From Fomitopsis serialis (taxonomy: Eukaryota; Basidiomycota; Agaricomycetes; Polyporales; Fomitopsidaceae): DNA of 64,000 nucleotides. Where the stretch lies: positions 1-64,000 of the forward strand of contig NW_025954977.1 in assembly GCF_022376445.1 (NCBI RefSeq). Direction: 5' to 3'. This document shows, piece after piece, positions 1 through 11,457 of this stretch (position 1 is the stretch's first letter; each line of letters starts with the position of its first letter). The translations under genes and the position numbers were made by a program. The notes under the pieces are model-generated. The model searched no databases and was not told the origin of the DNA. It saw only the letters and a list, made by a program, of their open reading frames with translations.

Positions 1-688
1 GTATGCTTCCGGGACCGAAGACGGTCTATGCTGTTGCCAGGATGTCCGCGTCGTGGTGTCCAGCCTAAAGCTAAGCCGCCTTAGGCAGCGGGGACGGGTG
101 GGGTGGATAGGTCGGCAGCCGTCTTACTAGATCTCACTGCTCGCCCCGCTGCGCTGCGATAAGGTATGTAGACTTCACTGCAGCTTCGATTCTATCAGGA
201 AGTCATCATGCCACCCTCGCATCTTCCCGGCTCGGAACTGTGGAGCTCTGGCGAATGCACGGTTGTGTTGAATTCTGCGAGTGTACACGGCACCTCACTG
301 GTTCGGCTGCGGACTCTCGCAGGCACGTCCTACAGACTGGTTTAGCGCGGGCTGAACATCCGGGCTCGAAGACATGGTCGAGAGGTGAAGCCGACGAGAA
401 CGGGGATTACGGATGGCGGCCTCGCGGGAACCGGGATTTCTACGGTGGGACAGACATGCCGCCAGAGTGGCAGTTCCTACCGTCTTCCATGCACGCAGGC
501 TTCACACAGATCAGCCTTCCTCCATCTGTCAAGTGACTGCACGGTAGGTTGGCCGTTACTTGTGGGCGGAGTATCACTCCCCGATTGCCCCCCCTGTCCT
601 CTTGAGCCTTAAGTGCGTCGCGCCTGGGCTTGCTGTTGGTTGGCCCATTGACATCCGCAATACTCGCCCGTCCACTCTATCGCCGACG
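1..688. other. Left-edge intergenic DNA
   Basis: No frame gives a recognisable domain, and the short open frames lack splice-site support. It contains the upstream region of the DUF6534 gene that starts at 689. Nothing else is seen. Confidence 0.5.
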
Positions 689-2191
689 ATGAGTGCTGCC
701 GAGCATAGCAACATCGCGATCTTGTACGTTTGACTAAATCTGCGCGATTACCTATTGACGATCGATCTCGTTCTCTCAGGGCAGGCCCGAAGGTACGAAC
801 TTACCACCGTCTGCGACGAACGTTCCTTACAGTCAATCACGCCCCAGCTCCTCGGATATTTCTTCAACTGGGCCCTTCTTGGAGTTCTGACCCTCCAAAC
901 CTGTGAGTCCAACTACTTAAGCGAGCCGTGACCAATTAATAAGAGTCTTCATGTTGTCCACCAGATCTCTACCATGTCAGTTTTCCGCACGACCCACTCC
1001 TTCTGCAATGTTTGGGTGAGTGAAATGCCAGTCTCTGTGTACTCCAGGTTCACGACTGCTCGTCAGTCTACGGCATGCTCGCCTTTGAATGGGTCCAAAC
1101 TGGACTCGTCACCGGTGTCGCCTTCGAGATATTTGTCTACAATTATGGAGACTTGAACAGCCTCACGAAGATATACTACGCGTGATTCTTTGTGGACGTA
1201 ATGTGTGCGATTGTATCGATGGCCGTGCAGCTATTCTTTGCATGGCGGATCTATGTGCTTGCAAATTCGAGGATCGTTGCGGGCATCATATCGTTGGTAT
1301 GGTGCGCGTTATTGACCTTTGACCACCCGTCACTCATCGTCCTCCTTCTCATTGAACAGATATCGCTTTTGCAGGGTTGTTCGGGAATTGCGCTGGGCGC
1401 CCTGGTATAGGTTCCATCTTCGGTGCTAGAAGTCATCTCAGCAGATATGTATATGTAGCTCAAAGACACACCCTCAACTGCAGACGTCACTGCATCTCAC
1501 CGGGTAACTATTGTACTCAACGTGAGCCGCTCGCTCTCGGATGATGCCTGGGCAACACGCTCCAGATATGGATAATTGGCAGCGCGGTAGTCGACGTATT
1601 GATCGCCTTAGCAATGACACTCTTGGTGCGTATGCAGCGATGGGGCGCCGCCGCTAGCTAAGGTGTCTTTGGATGTGTAGATGCTTAGACTGCGTCGTTG
1701 GACCAGTATAGCCCAACAGAAAGGACGATCAACAAGATCATCCGCCTGGTCGTAGAAACTGGCACCCTCACGGGTAGGTCTTCCTTTGCAAAGCATGGGG
1801 TACCGGGCTCACTGAATTTGGGCAGCTGGAGTGGCGATCGTCACCTTGATCCTCTGTACCAGACTACCGGTATGCATGAATCCGTAGTGTCCCGAGACCC
1901 GATGCCAACTAACGTATCACATACAGGGCACGCAGTACTACGAAACAACGTAAGTCGCCCATCAACCCACGTACAATAGATCGTACAACTCATCCTCATC
2001 GCCACCACAGGTTATACGTCCTCACAAAGCTGTACGCGAACACCTTTCTGGCCAACCTCGTCAGCCGCGCGTTCCTCGAGCCCCCCACACCGGCGGGAGT
2101 GTGTCCGACAGGACCGTCAGCTTCGCCATCCCGATCACGACCGTCTCTGAAAGTTCGGGACGAGACTGGAGACGCGCGAGGTCGAGGATAG
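689..2191 (+). pseudogene. DUF6534-type seven-helix membrane protein, interrupted by an in-frame stop
   Basis: I joined exons at 689-723, 780-792, 833-902, 965-1015, 1067-1296, 1360 onward, 1566-1625, 1707-1773, 1826-1869, 1927-1949 and 2011-2191. They encode the usual features of the basidiomycete DUF6534 family: an N-terminal LAGP segment, LGYFFNWALLGVLTLQT in helix 1, YHVSFPHDP in the first loop, and a C-terminal domain with GSAVVDVLIALAMTLL and RLVVETGTLT. The tail is rich in Ser, Arg and Pro. All junctions listed have usable GT-AG sites and keep frame, so decay is recent or minimal. Codon 1183-1185 is TGA where the family usually has Trp after Tyr-Ala. The exon after 1360 also runs into TAG at 1409 unless a small intron removes it. 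The family is known only as predicted plasma-membrane proteins of unknown function. It could be an expressed gene with a sequence error instead. Confidence 0.7.
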
Positions 2192-2738
2192 GCTGGATAG
2201 CAGCATCCATTTGCCGGCGCCGGGCACGGCCACGAGCTGAAGGTGCTTCCGACGGGTTTGGTGAGTGTTGCTCGGGGTTGGTGTTTGAATGGTTGTCTGA
2301 CATAATTGGCAGGCCACTGTATAGTAGTGTTTGATCTATAGCCTCTACTTCCCGGGACCAGCAACATATGATCAGCACTTAATTTTCAAGCTGTCGTTGT
2401 ACCATTCCGTAGACGTTTTGAAGCAAAGATGAGGCTTGCAAGCGAGCGTGCTCTGAGAAGTGTAAATCGAGTCTCGGCCTCTGATCTCGAGTGTGATATG
2501 ATTGATGTAGCATCAGGTCGGTCAATCGTCCAAGAGCTTCCAGTGAGTGAACTGCCGAACAAAGAGTGAAGCCAAGTCACTCCTTCAGACATGGCGCATC
2601 CCGCTGCCTGTATTCCCATCAGACAGTCAAAGATACATACATCCAGCTCGCGCTAAGTTGAAGTAGCACTCTGCCCAGCACCCGCGCCCCCACTCACATC
2701 TACGTCTATGACCATGTCCACACCAACATCTGTCGCAC
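2192..2738. other. Intergenic between DUF6534 gene and GCV1
   Basis: Convergent 3' ends flank this stretch. Short minus-strand frames at 2200-2378 and 2386-2619 have no family resemblance and overlap the DUF6534 tail or non-coding DNA. Nothing supported. Confidence 0.5.
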
Positions 2739-4434
2739 TCACTCGCCCCGCCAATACCTCGTCTTCACAACGGCATCGACATGAGTAACGTCATCCGGAG
2801 CTTGTTCCGTACGTCCACCGCGAGCTCCGTGCCCTTCTTGTGCCAGCCGGCCTTGACGTAGCCCATCGCGATGTTTTTGCCGAGCGTAGGGGAGGGGATG
2901 CCCGAGGTCACGACGCCTGGTGGTGCGTCAATACTGCGTGGTAATCAGAACATCGGGACGTACCGACTTGCTCGCCGCCATTGGGGGCAAATATCTTTGC
3001 GCCCTCTGTTCATACGGGTCAGTCGAGCCATAAGGTGGAGGTGGAATCTTACGTCTTGCAGGCGCGCCCTCGACGACCATGCCGACTCGTCTCCGCGGTG
3101 TGCCATCCTTCAAGTGCTTCCTTACGCCCTCCGCACCAATAAACTCGCCATTCTCCCGCCTGTCTTTGCCTGCACGGCGGCGTCCATATGGTCAATGTTA
3201 AGCACGCGAGCTGACCAGACTTACCGATGACCCAGGTCAGACCAGCCTCGACCGGCGAAGTGTCCTCGTCGAGGTCGTTGCCGTAGAGACACATCCCCGC
3301 CTCGAGACGCAGGCTGTCGCGCGCGCCGAGGCCAGTGAGCTGTACGGGCGACTTGGAGAGCATCTGTGCGACTTCGACTGTTTCCGAGGGTGGGATAGAG
3401 ATCTACGGGAGAGAAAGGTTGCAACAGCATGCATTAGAACACGGGTTCCTGCGCTTGTGAGTGGGGACAATACGCACCTCGAAGCCGTCTTCGCCGGTGT
3501 AGCCACCGCGGGCGACGTGCAAGTTGAAGCCCTCTATCGGGATGAACGCGGACTTGCCGAATGTAAGGGCGCGCAGGTCGAACGACGTCAGGGCCTGCAA
3601 GTATTGCGCGGCTTCCGGTCCTGCGGTCAGAGTCAGGTTCCAAACACTCTCAGGTGGCGGTCAGACCCTTGTGCGCACCTTGCAGCGCAAGCAGCCCCCA
3701 CCCCTCGAGCACCTCAAGCTCCACTTTGCCGGCCTGTGCGCGCTCGCTGGCGTTCCACTCCTCCAGCTTTTGCGTGAACCAGGCGAGGTCGCGGTCGCGT
3801 CGGCCTGCGTTTGTGACGACGTAGAACGCGTCCTCCGCGTGTTTGGTGATGACGGTGTCGTCGATAATGCCGCCCTTTCGTTGAGAATGACGGAGAGCGT
3901 GGAGGAGTAGGGCTCGAGGGCGGAGAGGGAGGAGGGCGTGAGCCATTCGAGGAAGGCGGTTGTGGTTGCGCCGCGGAAGCTGTGGATGGGTGAGGCACAG
4001 CGGGAGCGGGGTTTAGCGGAGGAGGGACGTACACGCTCTGGACCATGTGTCCTACGTCGAAGAGGCCCACGGAGTCGCGGACATGGTGGTGACTTGCCAC
4101 TGCAGTAGAGTCATTTCACGTGTGTGCAGGGAAGAGCTAGCAGAACGGACCCGCCCGACGTCTCGGTAGGACAGCGGCATGGAGTACCCCGCAAAGGGCA
4201 CCATCTTGGCACCATTCTCGACGTGGAAATCATACAGAGGCGTCTTCCGTAGCTGTAAGTCATAACACAACATTGTCAATTAGTACAATGCACGATCACT
4301 GACTGTTGTCCACGCACTTCACCCGACGGTGCGCTCGCGAAACGTCGCGTGAGGGTGGTTGGTGTGCGCGAGGCGAGTGTTGCACTACGGGGGCTGAGGC
4401 CTGCTCGGGCAGCACATCGCAGAAGCACTGTCAT
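2739..4434 (-). CDS. GCV1: Aminomethyltransferase, glycine cleavage system T-protein (mitochondrial)
   Basis: This is the T-protein of the mitochondrial glycine decarboxylase complex, which transfers the aminomethyl carbon to tetrahydrofolate. Exon 1 (4318-4434) is an Arg/Ser/Thr-rich mitochondrial leader from [12 protein letters not shown]. Exon 2 ends at 4252 and carries [20 protein letters not shown] and the GYSMPLSY segment. Later exons carry [12 protein letters not shown], the FYVVTNAG block, the [11 protein letters not shown] motif, [18 protein letters not shown], and a C-terminal part with [15 protein letters not shown]. Order and length match GcvT. The last codons appear frameshifted: frame 0 stops at 2765-2767 after MSMPL, while the next frame gives the conserved VKTRYWRGE ending and a stop at 2739-2741, as if one base were missing. 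A similar one-base problem sits at the exon 2/3 junction near 4150. The gene is divergent from coronin with 332 bp between start codons. Confidence 0.9.
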
Positions 4435-4766
4435 GGCTCTCGTCTGGTCAGCACGGCGAGGAGAGACGAGGAGAGACTCAGTTGTACTCACGGAGAGCCG
4501 AAAGGAAGGCCGGACGCGTGCGAGACGCGTCTGGAGGTGTGCGACGAAATAATTACGGTGGGCGTATTACGTCTCGGCTATCTCCTTTTCTGGACTTGAC
4601 ACCCATAGTGATCGCCATGCCGATACCGCACTGCTACTCCGTCTACTCACCATCGCCACCGCGACATCCGTGCCCACTCTCTTCTCTCTTTGTGCCAGCT
4701 CAGCTGTTGGACAGCGCGGTGACACCGACCGCCAAGGACCGCACCAGCAGCCTACCACCGTCCAGG
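4435..4766. promoter_or_regulatory. Shared divergent promoter of GCV1 and CRN1
   Basis: These 332 bp lie between the start codons of two divergently transcribed conserved genes, so they must hold both promoters and 5' UTRs. A pyrimidine-rich stretch lies near 4640-4710 on the coronin side. I see no clear TATA box. Confidence 0.5.
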
Positions 4767-6913
4767 ATGTCTCGTTTCGTCAGGGCATCCAAGTATCGGT
4801 GCGCAGTGCTGTCGACGTGTGCGCTGTGTCCGCGAACTGACCATCTTGTTCAGTCACGTCTTTGGCCAGCAGGGCAAGAAGGAGTATGGCATTGACAATG
4901 TCAAAGTGACCAACAGTGCCTGGGACACCAACCTCATCGCCGCGTCGTCCGTACGTGCCTCCCATGCTGCCGAACAACCGCGCTGAACGCACCGCTGACC
5001 CCCGCGACACGTAGCGCTACATCAGCGTAAACTGGAACGCGTCGGGTGGAGGCGCGTTCGCCATCCTCCCCCTCCCCTCTCCCTTCGAGCCCCTCCCGCT
5101 GGCTTCCCGACCAAGCTCCCCGACCTCGTTCCCCTCGCGCGCTCGCACTCGCCCTGTTCTCGACACCGACTGGTCGCCTTTCAACGATGCCATGGTTGCA
5201 TCTGCCGGCGATGACGGTAAGGTCATGCTCTGGAAGGTCGAGTCCTCCACATTTGAAGGCTGGGGCACCGAGCACTGGGTCCCACAGGACCTCGACCCCG
5301 TCCTCCGCATCGACGTCTCGCCCCGCCGCGTCGGCCAGGTCTCTTCCACCCGACTGCGAACAACGTCCTCGCAAGCACGACCGGCGATCACGTCGTCAAG
5401 ATGTGGGACCTCGAGAGCCCGAGAGCCCAAGGCTGTACTCGGCGGTCATGGCGACGCGATTCAGAGCTTGGCCTTCAACCCGAGCGGAACCTCCTCGTGA
5501 CGACGTGCAGGGACCGCAAGATCAGATTTTGACCCCGGGCGGGCGGGGACGCCGTCCGCGTAGCGCATGGGCACGACGGTATCAAGGTGCGTTCATCTGT
5601 CTACAATCAAAGCTACCATGAGGTGTTCTCTGTATCAATATGTGCATTGATATGAGTCGATGGACATGGCGACGCTTCCAGCGGACTGGCATTCCGCTGG
5701 AGCACGCTAGCCTTGCACGCGCTGAGCAAGCAACTGTCATGATTGTCTCCCTAGACATGTACTTCTGAAACTTACCACTCATGAACGGCCATATCATTAC
5801 AGTCTGCACGTGTTGTCTGGATGGGCGAGCGAGATAACATCGCTACGACTGGCTTCAGCAAGATGAGTGACCGACAAGTCGCCATCTGGGAGACGGGTGG
5901 ACTGGGCAACGTCAAGACGACGCGGCTCGACCAAGCGTCGGGCACTCTCATGCCGTTCTGGTCAGACAACAACATCCTTTCCTTGGTGCGTCCTCACCAC
6001 ATCGCCTGACGTCGCCTCGCTGACCTGTCTGTCTTCTCGCAGCGGGCAAGGGGTAAGCATATATATGCATGGCAGCCGCCGTTGACGCCGTTCGCCAGAG
6101 ATGGAAACATCCGTACTACGAATAGAGTCCGACTGCTGTACGAGCTCGCAGAGTACAAGTCCTCCGACCCGCAGCGCGGCATGTGCTTCCTGCCGCGGCG
6201 CGCCCTCAACATCTCCGAATGCGAGATCGCGCGTGCCTACAAGCTCACCGCCTCCTCAATAGAGCCCATCGCCTTCATCGTCCCCCGAAAGGTGCATCCC
6301 CGCCCTAGCGCCTTCCCAAGTAGCTGTACTAACCACTGGGCTCACCCCGCCCCGCACAGTCCGACTCCTTCCAGTCTGACATCTACCCGCTCGCGCCGTC
6401 CTCCGAGCCCGCGCTCACCGCGGGCGAGTTCTTCAACGGCAAGACCGTCCCGCCGAACCTCGTCAGCCTCGACACGGGCGCGATCTCCGCGGGCGCGCCG
6501 CCCTCCGCCGTGCCCACGCCCGCACCCTCCACACCCGCAATGACGAGGAGCACCAGTGCGCCGAATCCCGCGCCTGCGTCCGTGCCGAGCATCGCGGTGG
6601 ACACGACGCCCTCGCCGGTGAGCGCGGCCGTGAGGAAACCGGAGCCGAGCCCTGTGGCTGCGACGCCGTTTGAGTCAAGGACGCCCCTGCGGTCGCAGTC
6701 GGGAGACGTACGTCGCCTCTCGTTGCTGTGGCGATTGATTTCTGATAAAGCCCGCTGGCCCCTGCACGCGTACAGGAATCGCCGCTGAAGGAGGAGAACG
6801 CGCGCCTGACGGCGGAGCTGCGCGAGGCGCGGGCGCAGATCCGGAATCTGGAGCTGCAGGTGGAGAGCATCAAGGCGAACGCGCGCAAGGCGGCTGCGCT
6901 GCTGGACAGCTGA
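4767..6913 (+). CDS. CRN1: Coronin, actin-binding WD-repeat protein
   Basis: Coronin binds F-actin and regulates Arp2/3 at cortical patches. The start MSRFVRASKYRHVFGQQ matches the invariant coronin N-terminus. It is followed by WDTNLIAASS, WD repeats with DTDWSPFND, SAGDDGKVMLWKV, STTGDHVVKMWDLE, TTCRDRKIR, and then ATTGFSKMSDRQVAIWE and SGTLMPFWSDNNIL. After these come CFLPRRALNISECEIAR, a Pro/Ser/Thr-rich linker, and a C-terminal coiled coil (EENARLTAELREARAQI) ending in AALLDS. Introns occur after KYR, after SS, after GIK, after ILSL, before DGNIR, after PRK and after SGD. The conserved reading jumps frame several times, at about 5341, 5432, 5491, 5527 and 6001, and three times within 6110-6140. 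Each jump but one is repaired by supplying missing bases. At 5432 either one extra base or two missing ones would explain it. With those repairs this is a full-length coronin of about 600 residues. Confidence 0.9.
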
Positions 6914-7883
6914 GCGCGCGAGATGGGAGAGATGGGAAGTGCTGGTTGGAAGGATGGATGGAGGACTAAAAGCAGATCGGGGGTGCGTAGTGCGCATGGT
7001 GTGCTTTGGGTTGTACAAGAGTGCGAGCAATTCCTATTTCCTTTGCAATGGTTTGGTGGGTAGTCTGCAGGGGCTGAGAGCTCTAGACGGTCCTTGGAGT
7101 GCTGCCTTGATACTCTGCTGAACCACGAAGACGCCCTCAATTTGTGATGCAGACGACGGGGAATGCCATGCGCACCTAAATCCCGCACGGAGGAATGGTA
7201 AGCCAATCGATTTGGACCTATGGTACTCATGCCACTTACTGTGAATCGAGTTGTTGCATAGGCCTGAATAAATGCTTGGAGCAGAGTTTGATACCCATCC
7301 GAGGACATATCGCCTCGGCCCGTGCATCAGTCGGTGAGCTCTATGACTGGAACAGGGACCACACGTCAAAGAACCGATGATCCTGTGAATCTCGGGATCG
7401 TCCTACATCGGGGCGCGCACCGGGCCCTATATCGGTCGTCTACGGTCCACCAGGAACAGCATAACAGACGTTTGCCGGCTTTTTGGTCTGCAGCGGAGAC
7501 TACAGTAACAGCTGACCTGACGTCGAGCTGTCTTCCTTCCGACTACGACCGGGAATATGAACACCCATCTGCGCTACGCGGAAGAGTTGACCTGAAGGGG
7601 TACTTACAATAGCGACGTGATGCGCACAAAGCACGCTCAATACCGACAGAAGTATTTTTGCAGCACTGCTGACCATGGTATGGCTTTCGTGATCTCATGG
7701 AGGCATCCGGACTCTGAGGGAAGAACATTAAACTGTCTCGTGGGCCCAGGTGCTGCTCATGCGGTCCAAGATGTCGAAGCCGCATCACCTACGGTCGGGG
7801 TTAGAACAGCGCAGTCACATTGGCACAGTGCTTTAAAGCTGCTCGCACGGGAGGTCGAGGTAGCAGTTTCCTGTTCGTTCAAG
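6914..7883. other. Intergenic between coronin and GH78
   Basis: No supported gene. The long minus-strand frame over 6383-7308 is the antisense of the coronin tail and its 3' flank. An AT-containing stretch, TGCTTTAAAG at about 7827-7836, lies roughly 50 bp upstream of the GH78 start and could serve as its TATA-like element. Confidence 0.4.
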
Positions 7884-10332
7884 ATGGCTCTTGGCCCACT
7901 TTTAGGTTTGCTGGTGCTCGGGACGGGTGCGCTGTGCTCAGCTCCCAGCGGTCCTTGGGATGCTTTCAACTTCGCGCCGGCATCACGGACTGTCTATCCT
8001 ACCTCGATCCGACAAACCAGTGGCAATGTCTCCAACGCAAACAGCATCCTTTCGAACAGCAGCTTGACCCTCAGCGGTGACGGGTCGTATGTCACGCTCG
8101 ACTTTGGCTTTGAGGTACGTGTCCGTTCGCATTCGTAATTTACGCCCGACTCCACTGAGTATACTCCACGTAGGTTGGGGGAATAGTCTCCCTCAACTTC
8201 GACGAGGTCTCCGACGACTCCTCCGTGGCCCTCTCCTTCACCGAGTCGCCGCTCTTCATCAACCCGCTTGCCTCGGACGACTCCGTCGTCCCCTCCGCCA
8301 ACATGTCGTATGATGGCGTCCTCCACGTCGCCGCGCCGCTCCCGGCCGGGCACTGGACGCAGCCCGCTGCTCAGATGAGGGGCGGGTTCCGCTTCCTCAC
8401 GATCGCCTTGACGTCGGACAGTTCCGTCTCGCTCTCGAACGTGTCCTGCGAGCTCAACTTCATGCCGCATGTGGACTCGCTGCGGAACTACTCTGGGTAC
8501 TTCTACGCTGCTGATCCGGATTTTGTCGACCCGAACTTCTTGACGAGGGTATGCTCTACTTTAGATATTGCGGAATGGACACACATGTTGATGATGGCGC
8601 GGGCAGGTGTGGTATGCCGGCGCGTATACGGTGCAGATCAATACCATACCGCACGATAGAGGACGCACTCCGAATACCCCGTCTCCAGGCATGTTTCTTG
8701 TCATTCATATGGAGACTCCACTCATTCCACTGTTGTTAGGTTGGGAAAACGACGCACCGATAGGTAACACCGGTGCTGTACTTGTGGATGGCGCCAAGCG
8801 CGATCGGTAAGTCAAGGCTACCAGGTATATGTCAGGTCGTATCTCAGGCTGATTGCAAGCTAGCTCCGTCTGGCCAGGTATGATTGAATGACAACATTGC
8901 AGTTGTGATCTGCACTCACTACATCGACACAGGTGATCTCGGCATTTCCCTCCCCACGCAGTTCGTATCCACGAACGACCTCATCACCACGCGCAACGCC
9001 CTGGACACGCTATACGCCCTCCAGAACGCGGCAGGCGCACTGCCTTACTCCGGGCCGCCGCTCAGCCTGGAGCTCGGGAGCGACACCTATCATGCATGGA
9101 CGCTCATCGGGACGTACAACTATGTCCTGTACTCGGGGGACGTCGATTGGCTGCAGGGGCTATGGAGCAACTATACGCGGGGTGTAGAGTACCTCGCGGA
9201 GAAGGTGGACGAGACGGGGTTGCTGAACGTTACGGGTGTGTTGGACTGGGGAAGGATCGGGCAGGGAGGACATAACGCAGAGGCGAACGCAATATACTAC
9301 AAGGTATCGTATTTCTTCTGTCGGGGCTCTTTTGATTGAATTCGGGTGCATTAGCTCCTGGCCAGCAGCGCGGACCTCGCGCTGTGGCTGAACGACACCG
9401 ACCTCGCTTCCGCCTATGCCGCGAATGCGTCCGCGCTCAAGCCGGTATTCAACGACGCGTTCTGGCAGGAGGACCGCGGTATGTACCGCGACAACCTCAC
9501 GACGACGTTCTGCGCGCAGGACGCGAACGCACTCGCGATCCTGTTCAATTTGACCGACTCGGCGGAACAGGCGGCGGCGGTTAGCGAGGGCTTGACGGCG
9601 AATTGGGGCGTGTATGGGGCGGTTGCGCCGGAGTTGCCGGATACGATCGCGCCGTTCATTGGCGGGTTTGAGGTGGGTCTGCGTCGGGTGCGCGGGACAA
9701 CAGCTGGTGCTCGTGCTGACGGTGTGAGGACGACAGGTGCAAGCGCACTTCGTCGCGGGGGAAGATGCGCGTGCTCTGGACCTCCTGCATCGCGAGTGGG
9801 GATACATGCTCTACACGCCGCTCAGTGTGCAGTCCACCATGCTCGAAGGCTACACGTCGAATGGGTCCCTGTAGTAGGCGCGACCTCCCCGGGTCTGTCC
9901 GCCCTCCTCTGACCGTATCTTCCGTCTAGCTTCCGCTCCACCGAAGGCTACAATTACGACGCGTCCTACACGAGCCACGCACACGGGTGGAGCACGGGGC
10001 CCACGTCGGCGCTCTCGTTCTACGTCCTTGGACTGCAGGTCACGGCGCCGCAGGGCCGGACGTGGGCCATCGCGCCGCACACCGCAGGCCTGCCGTACGC
10101 GGAGGGCGGGTACGAGACGCCGCTGGGGTGGTTCGGCATCAAGTGGGCGTTGGACTCCGAGGAGGGCTGGTGGAATGCGACGGTCTCGACGCCGGAGGGT
10201 ACTCGTGGGAGCTTGAAGCCGCCGGTGAACGGGACGGTTAGTGTGGATGGGGAGGCGGCAGAGGTGGATGGGTTTGGGGTTCTGCAGCTGAGCGGGGGAA
10301 GTCATGTGGTAATCGTACAGATTGCAGCATAA
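7884..10332 (+). CDS. Secreted alpha-L-rhamnosidase-like glycoside hydrolase, GH78 type
   Basis: It is predicted to release terminal L-rhamnose from plant glycosides or pectic side chains outside the cell. A signal peptide, MALGPLLGLLVLGTGALCSA, begins the protein. The nine exons are 7884-8114, 8174-8548, 8607-8688, 8740-8806, 8864-8877, 8933-9303, 9355-9672, 9737-9870 and 9930-10332. They sum to 1995 nt, exactly 664 codons plus stop. A beta-sandwich N-terminal half is followed by the family signature DGAKRDRSVWPGDLGIS. Then comes the six-hairpin barrel with YNYVLYSGD, LDWGRIGQGGHNAEANA, FCAQDANALAILF and the late HAHGWSTGPT motif, and a small C-terminal beta domain. Many N-glycosylation sequons are present. 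Two structural oddities are a 14-nt microexon (8864-8877) and a GC-AG intron at 8689-8739. No frame lesion is seen. Other six-hairpin families are possible, but the DRxxWPGD motif favours GH78. Confidence 0.88.
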
Positions 10333-11130
10333 TGCGCGTTAACTATGCTAATGGATGGGCACGTACTGAGCGGGGACGGGAAAAGGCTAGCAACCTCGTT
10401 GCAAGGCAGTGAGCAATAGTCGATACATGTGGTTGGCGAATGTGGGGGTAAGAGCTGTCTGACAGTCTCACATTGGAACGCTGCCATGGGGTTCCTACAT
10501 TCGCAGCTCAATGTTTGATGTACAGGAAAGTCGCGACGACCACAACAACTTTGCAGCGAACATGCTATCGCTATCCGCAATGCCTGTGAACGCACGTTGA
10601 TGGCTGCTTACCCCACAAAGCTGTAGGCGGTAACTTGAGTTTGCTTCCTCAGCGACAATTGGTCGGTGTATAGGAAGATGACGTCCCTTCTGTGTTGCTA
10701 GGCATCGATGTTGCTCCTTTGAGCTCACCTATGATGCAGATAAGGGCGACCGGGAGACGAGATGTATACATTCTTCTATCAAGCGATGCGCGGAACGTCG
10801 CTCCGCAAAGGATAGGAACACGCGAGCTACGACATCGAGGCCAGCCTGCGGGTGTGGAGATTGAGAGGAACGTGTCCAGGCTGTTGAGATGGGTCGAACG
10901 TGCGTGGTATGCCAGTAACTCAGAGTGGTATTCATTATCTCGACTTGATTCGCACACGGAAGAGTAGTGGTTGTAAACCTGCTCGTACAGAGATGCACAT
11001 GCACACGTTGAGATGCGTGCGGTTGATGGGTCTGCGGGGAGGTGAGTAGCCGCGTGTTGTGGCGGGTGCGGGGAGATAGGCGGGGAAGCACGTGCGCACG
11101 GAGGACTTAATGACGGTGACTGGGCCCGCT
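10333..11130. other. Intergenic between GH78 and the ANK/RCC1/BTB gene
   Basis: Overlapping short frames on both strands (10302-11091) have no family resemblance. Nothing supported here. Confidence 0.5.
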
Positions 11131-11457
11131 CCGGAGTAGAGATACCCTCTCCAGTCCCCTCCTCCTCCTCGCTCTTCGTCTTCGCTCTGTATCGCTATTA
11201 CTCCCCGCCCTAACTTATCCCTCTAACTTACTCGCCTCTCCCGTCGTCCACCGCGTCGTCCAGCCCCCACTCTCCGCAAGCCCCTCTTCGCCGCTGCATC
11301 CCCCCGGCGCAGCTATCGCCCCTTCGTCTCACCGAGCAGCTCGCCTTTGCGCTCGGCCTCACCGCTGCATCCCCTCGGGTGTAGCACTCCGGACCACTCG
11401 ATCTAGGCAGGGAGTCGCCCCGGCTCCTCTAGGTCGTCTCGTCCGCCCCTCCATCGT
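11131..11457 (+). promoter_or_regulatory. Pyrimidine-rich promoter and 5' UTR of the ANK/RCC1/BTB gene
   Basis: A long C/T-rich tract from about 11150 to the start codon is typical of core promoters and 5' leaders in basidiomycetes. Within it the segment CGCTGCATCCCC occurs twice, near 11292 and 11362, as a short direct repeat of unknown meaning. Confidence 0.45.

Noticed and set aside
2061..2378. Minus-strand 105-codon frame near the DUF6534 gene
   Set aside because: It overlaps the last DUF6534 exon, which has family support on the plus strand, and it shows no motif of its own.
5300..6150. Programmed ribosomal frameshifting in coronin
   Set aside because: Shifts are too many, occur in several unrelated genes and lack a common slippery site. 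Missing bases explain them better.
6383..7308. Long minus-strand frames of 215 and 281 codons
   Set aside because: Both are antisense to the coronin C-terminus and its 3' flank, with no domain.
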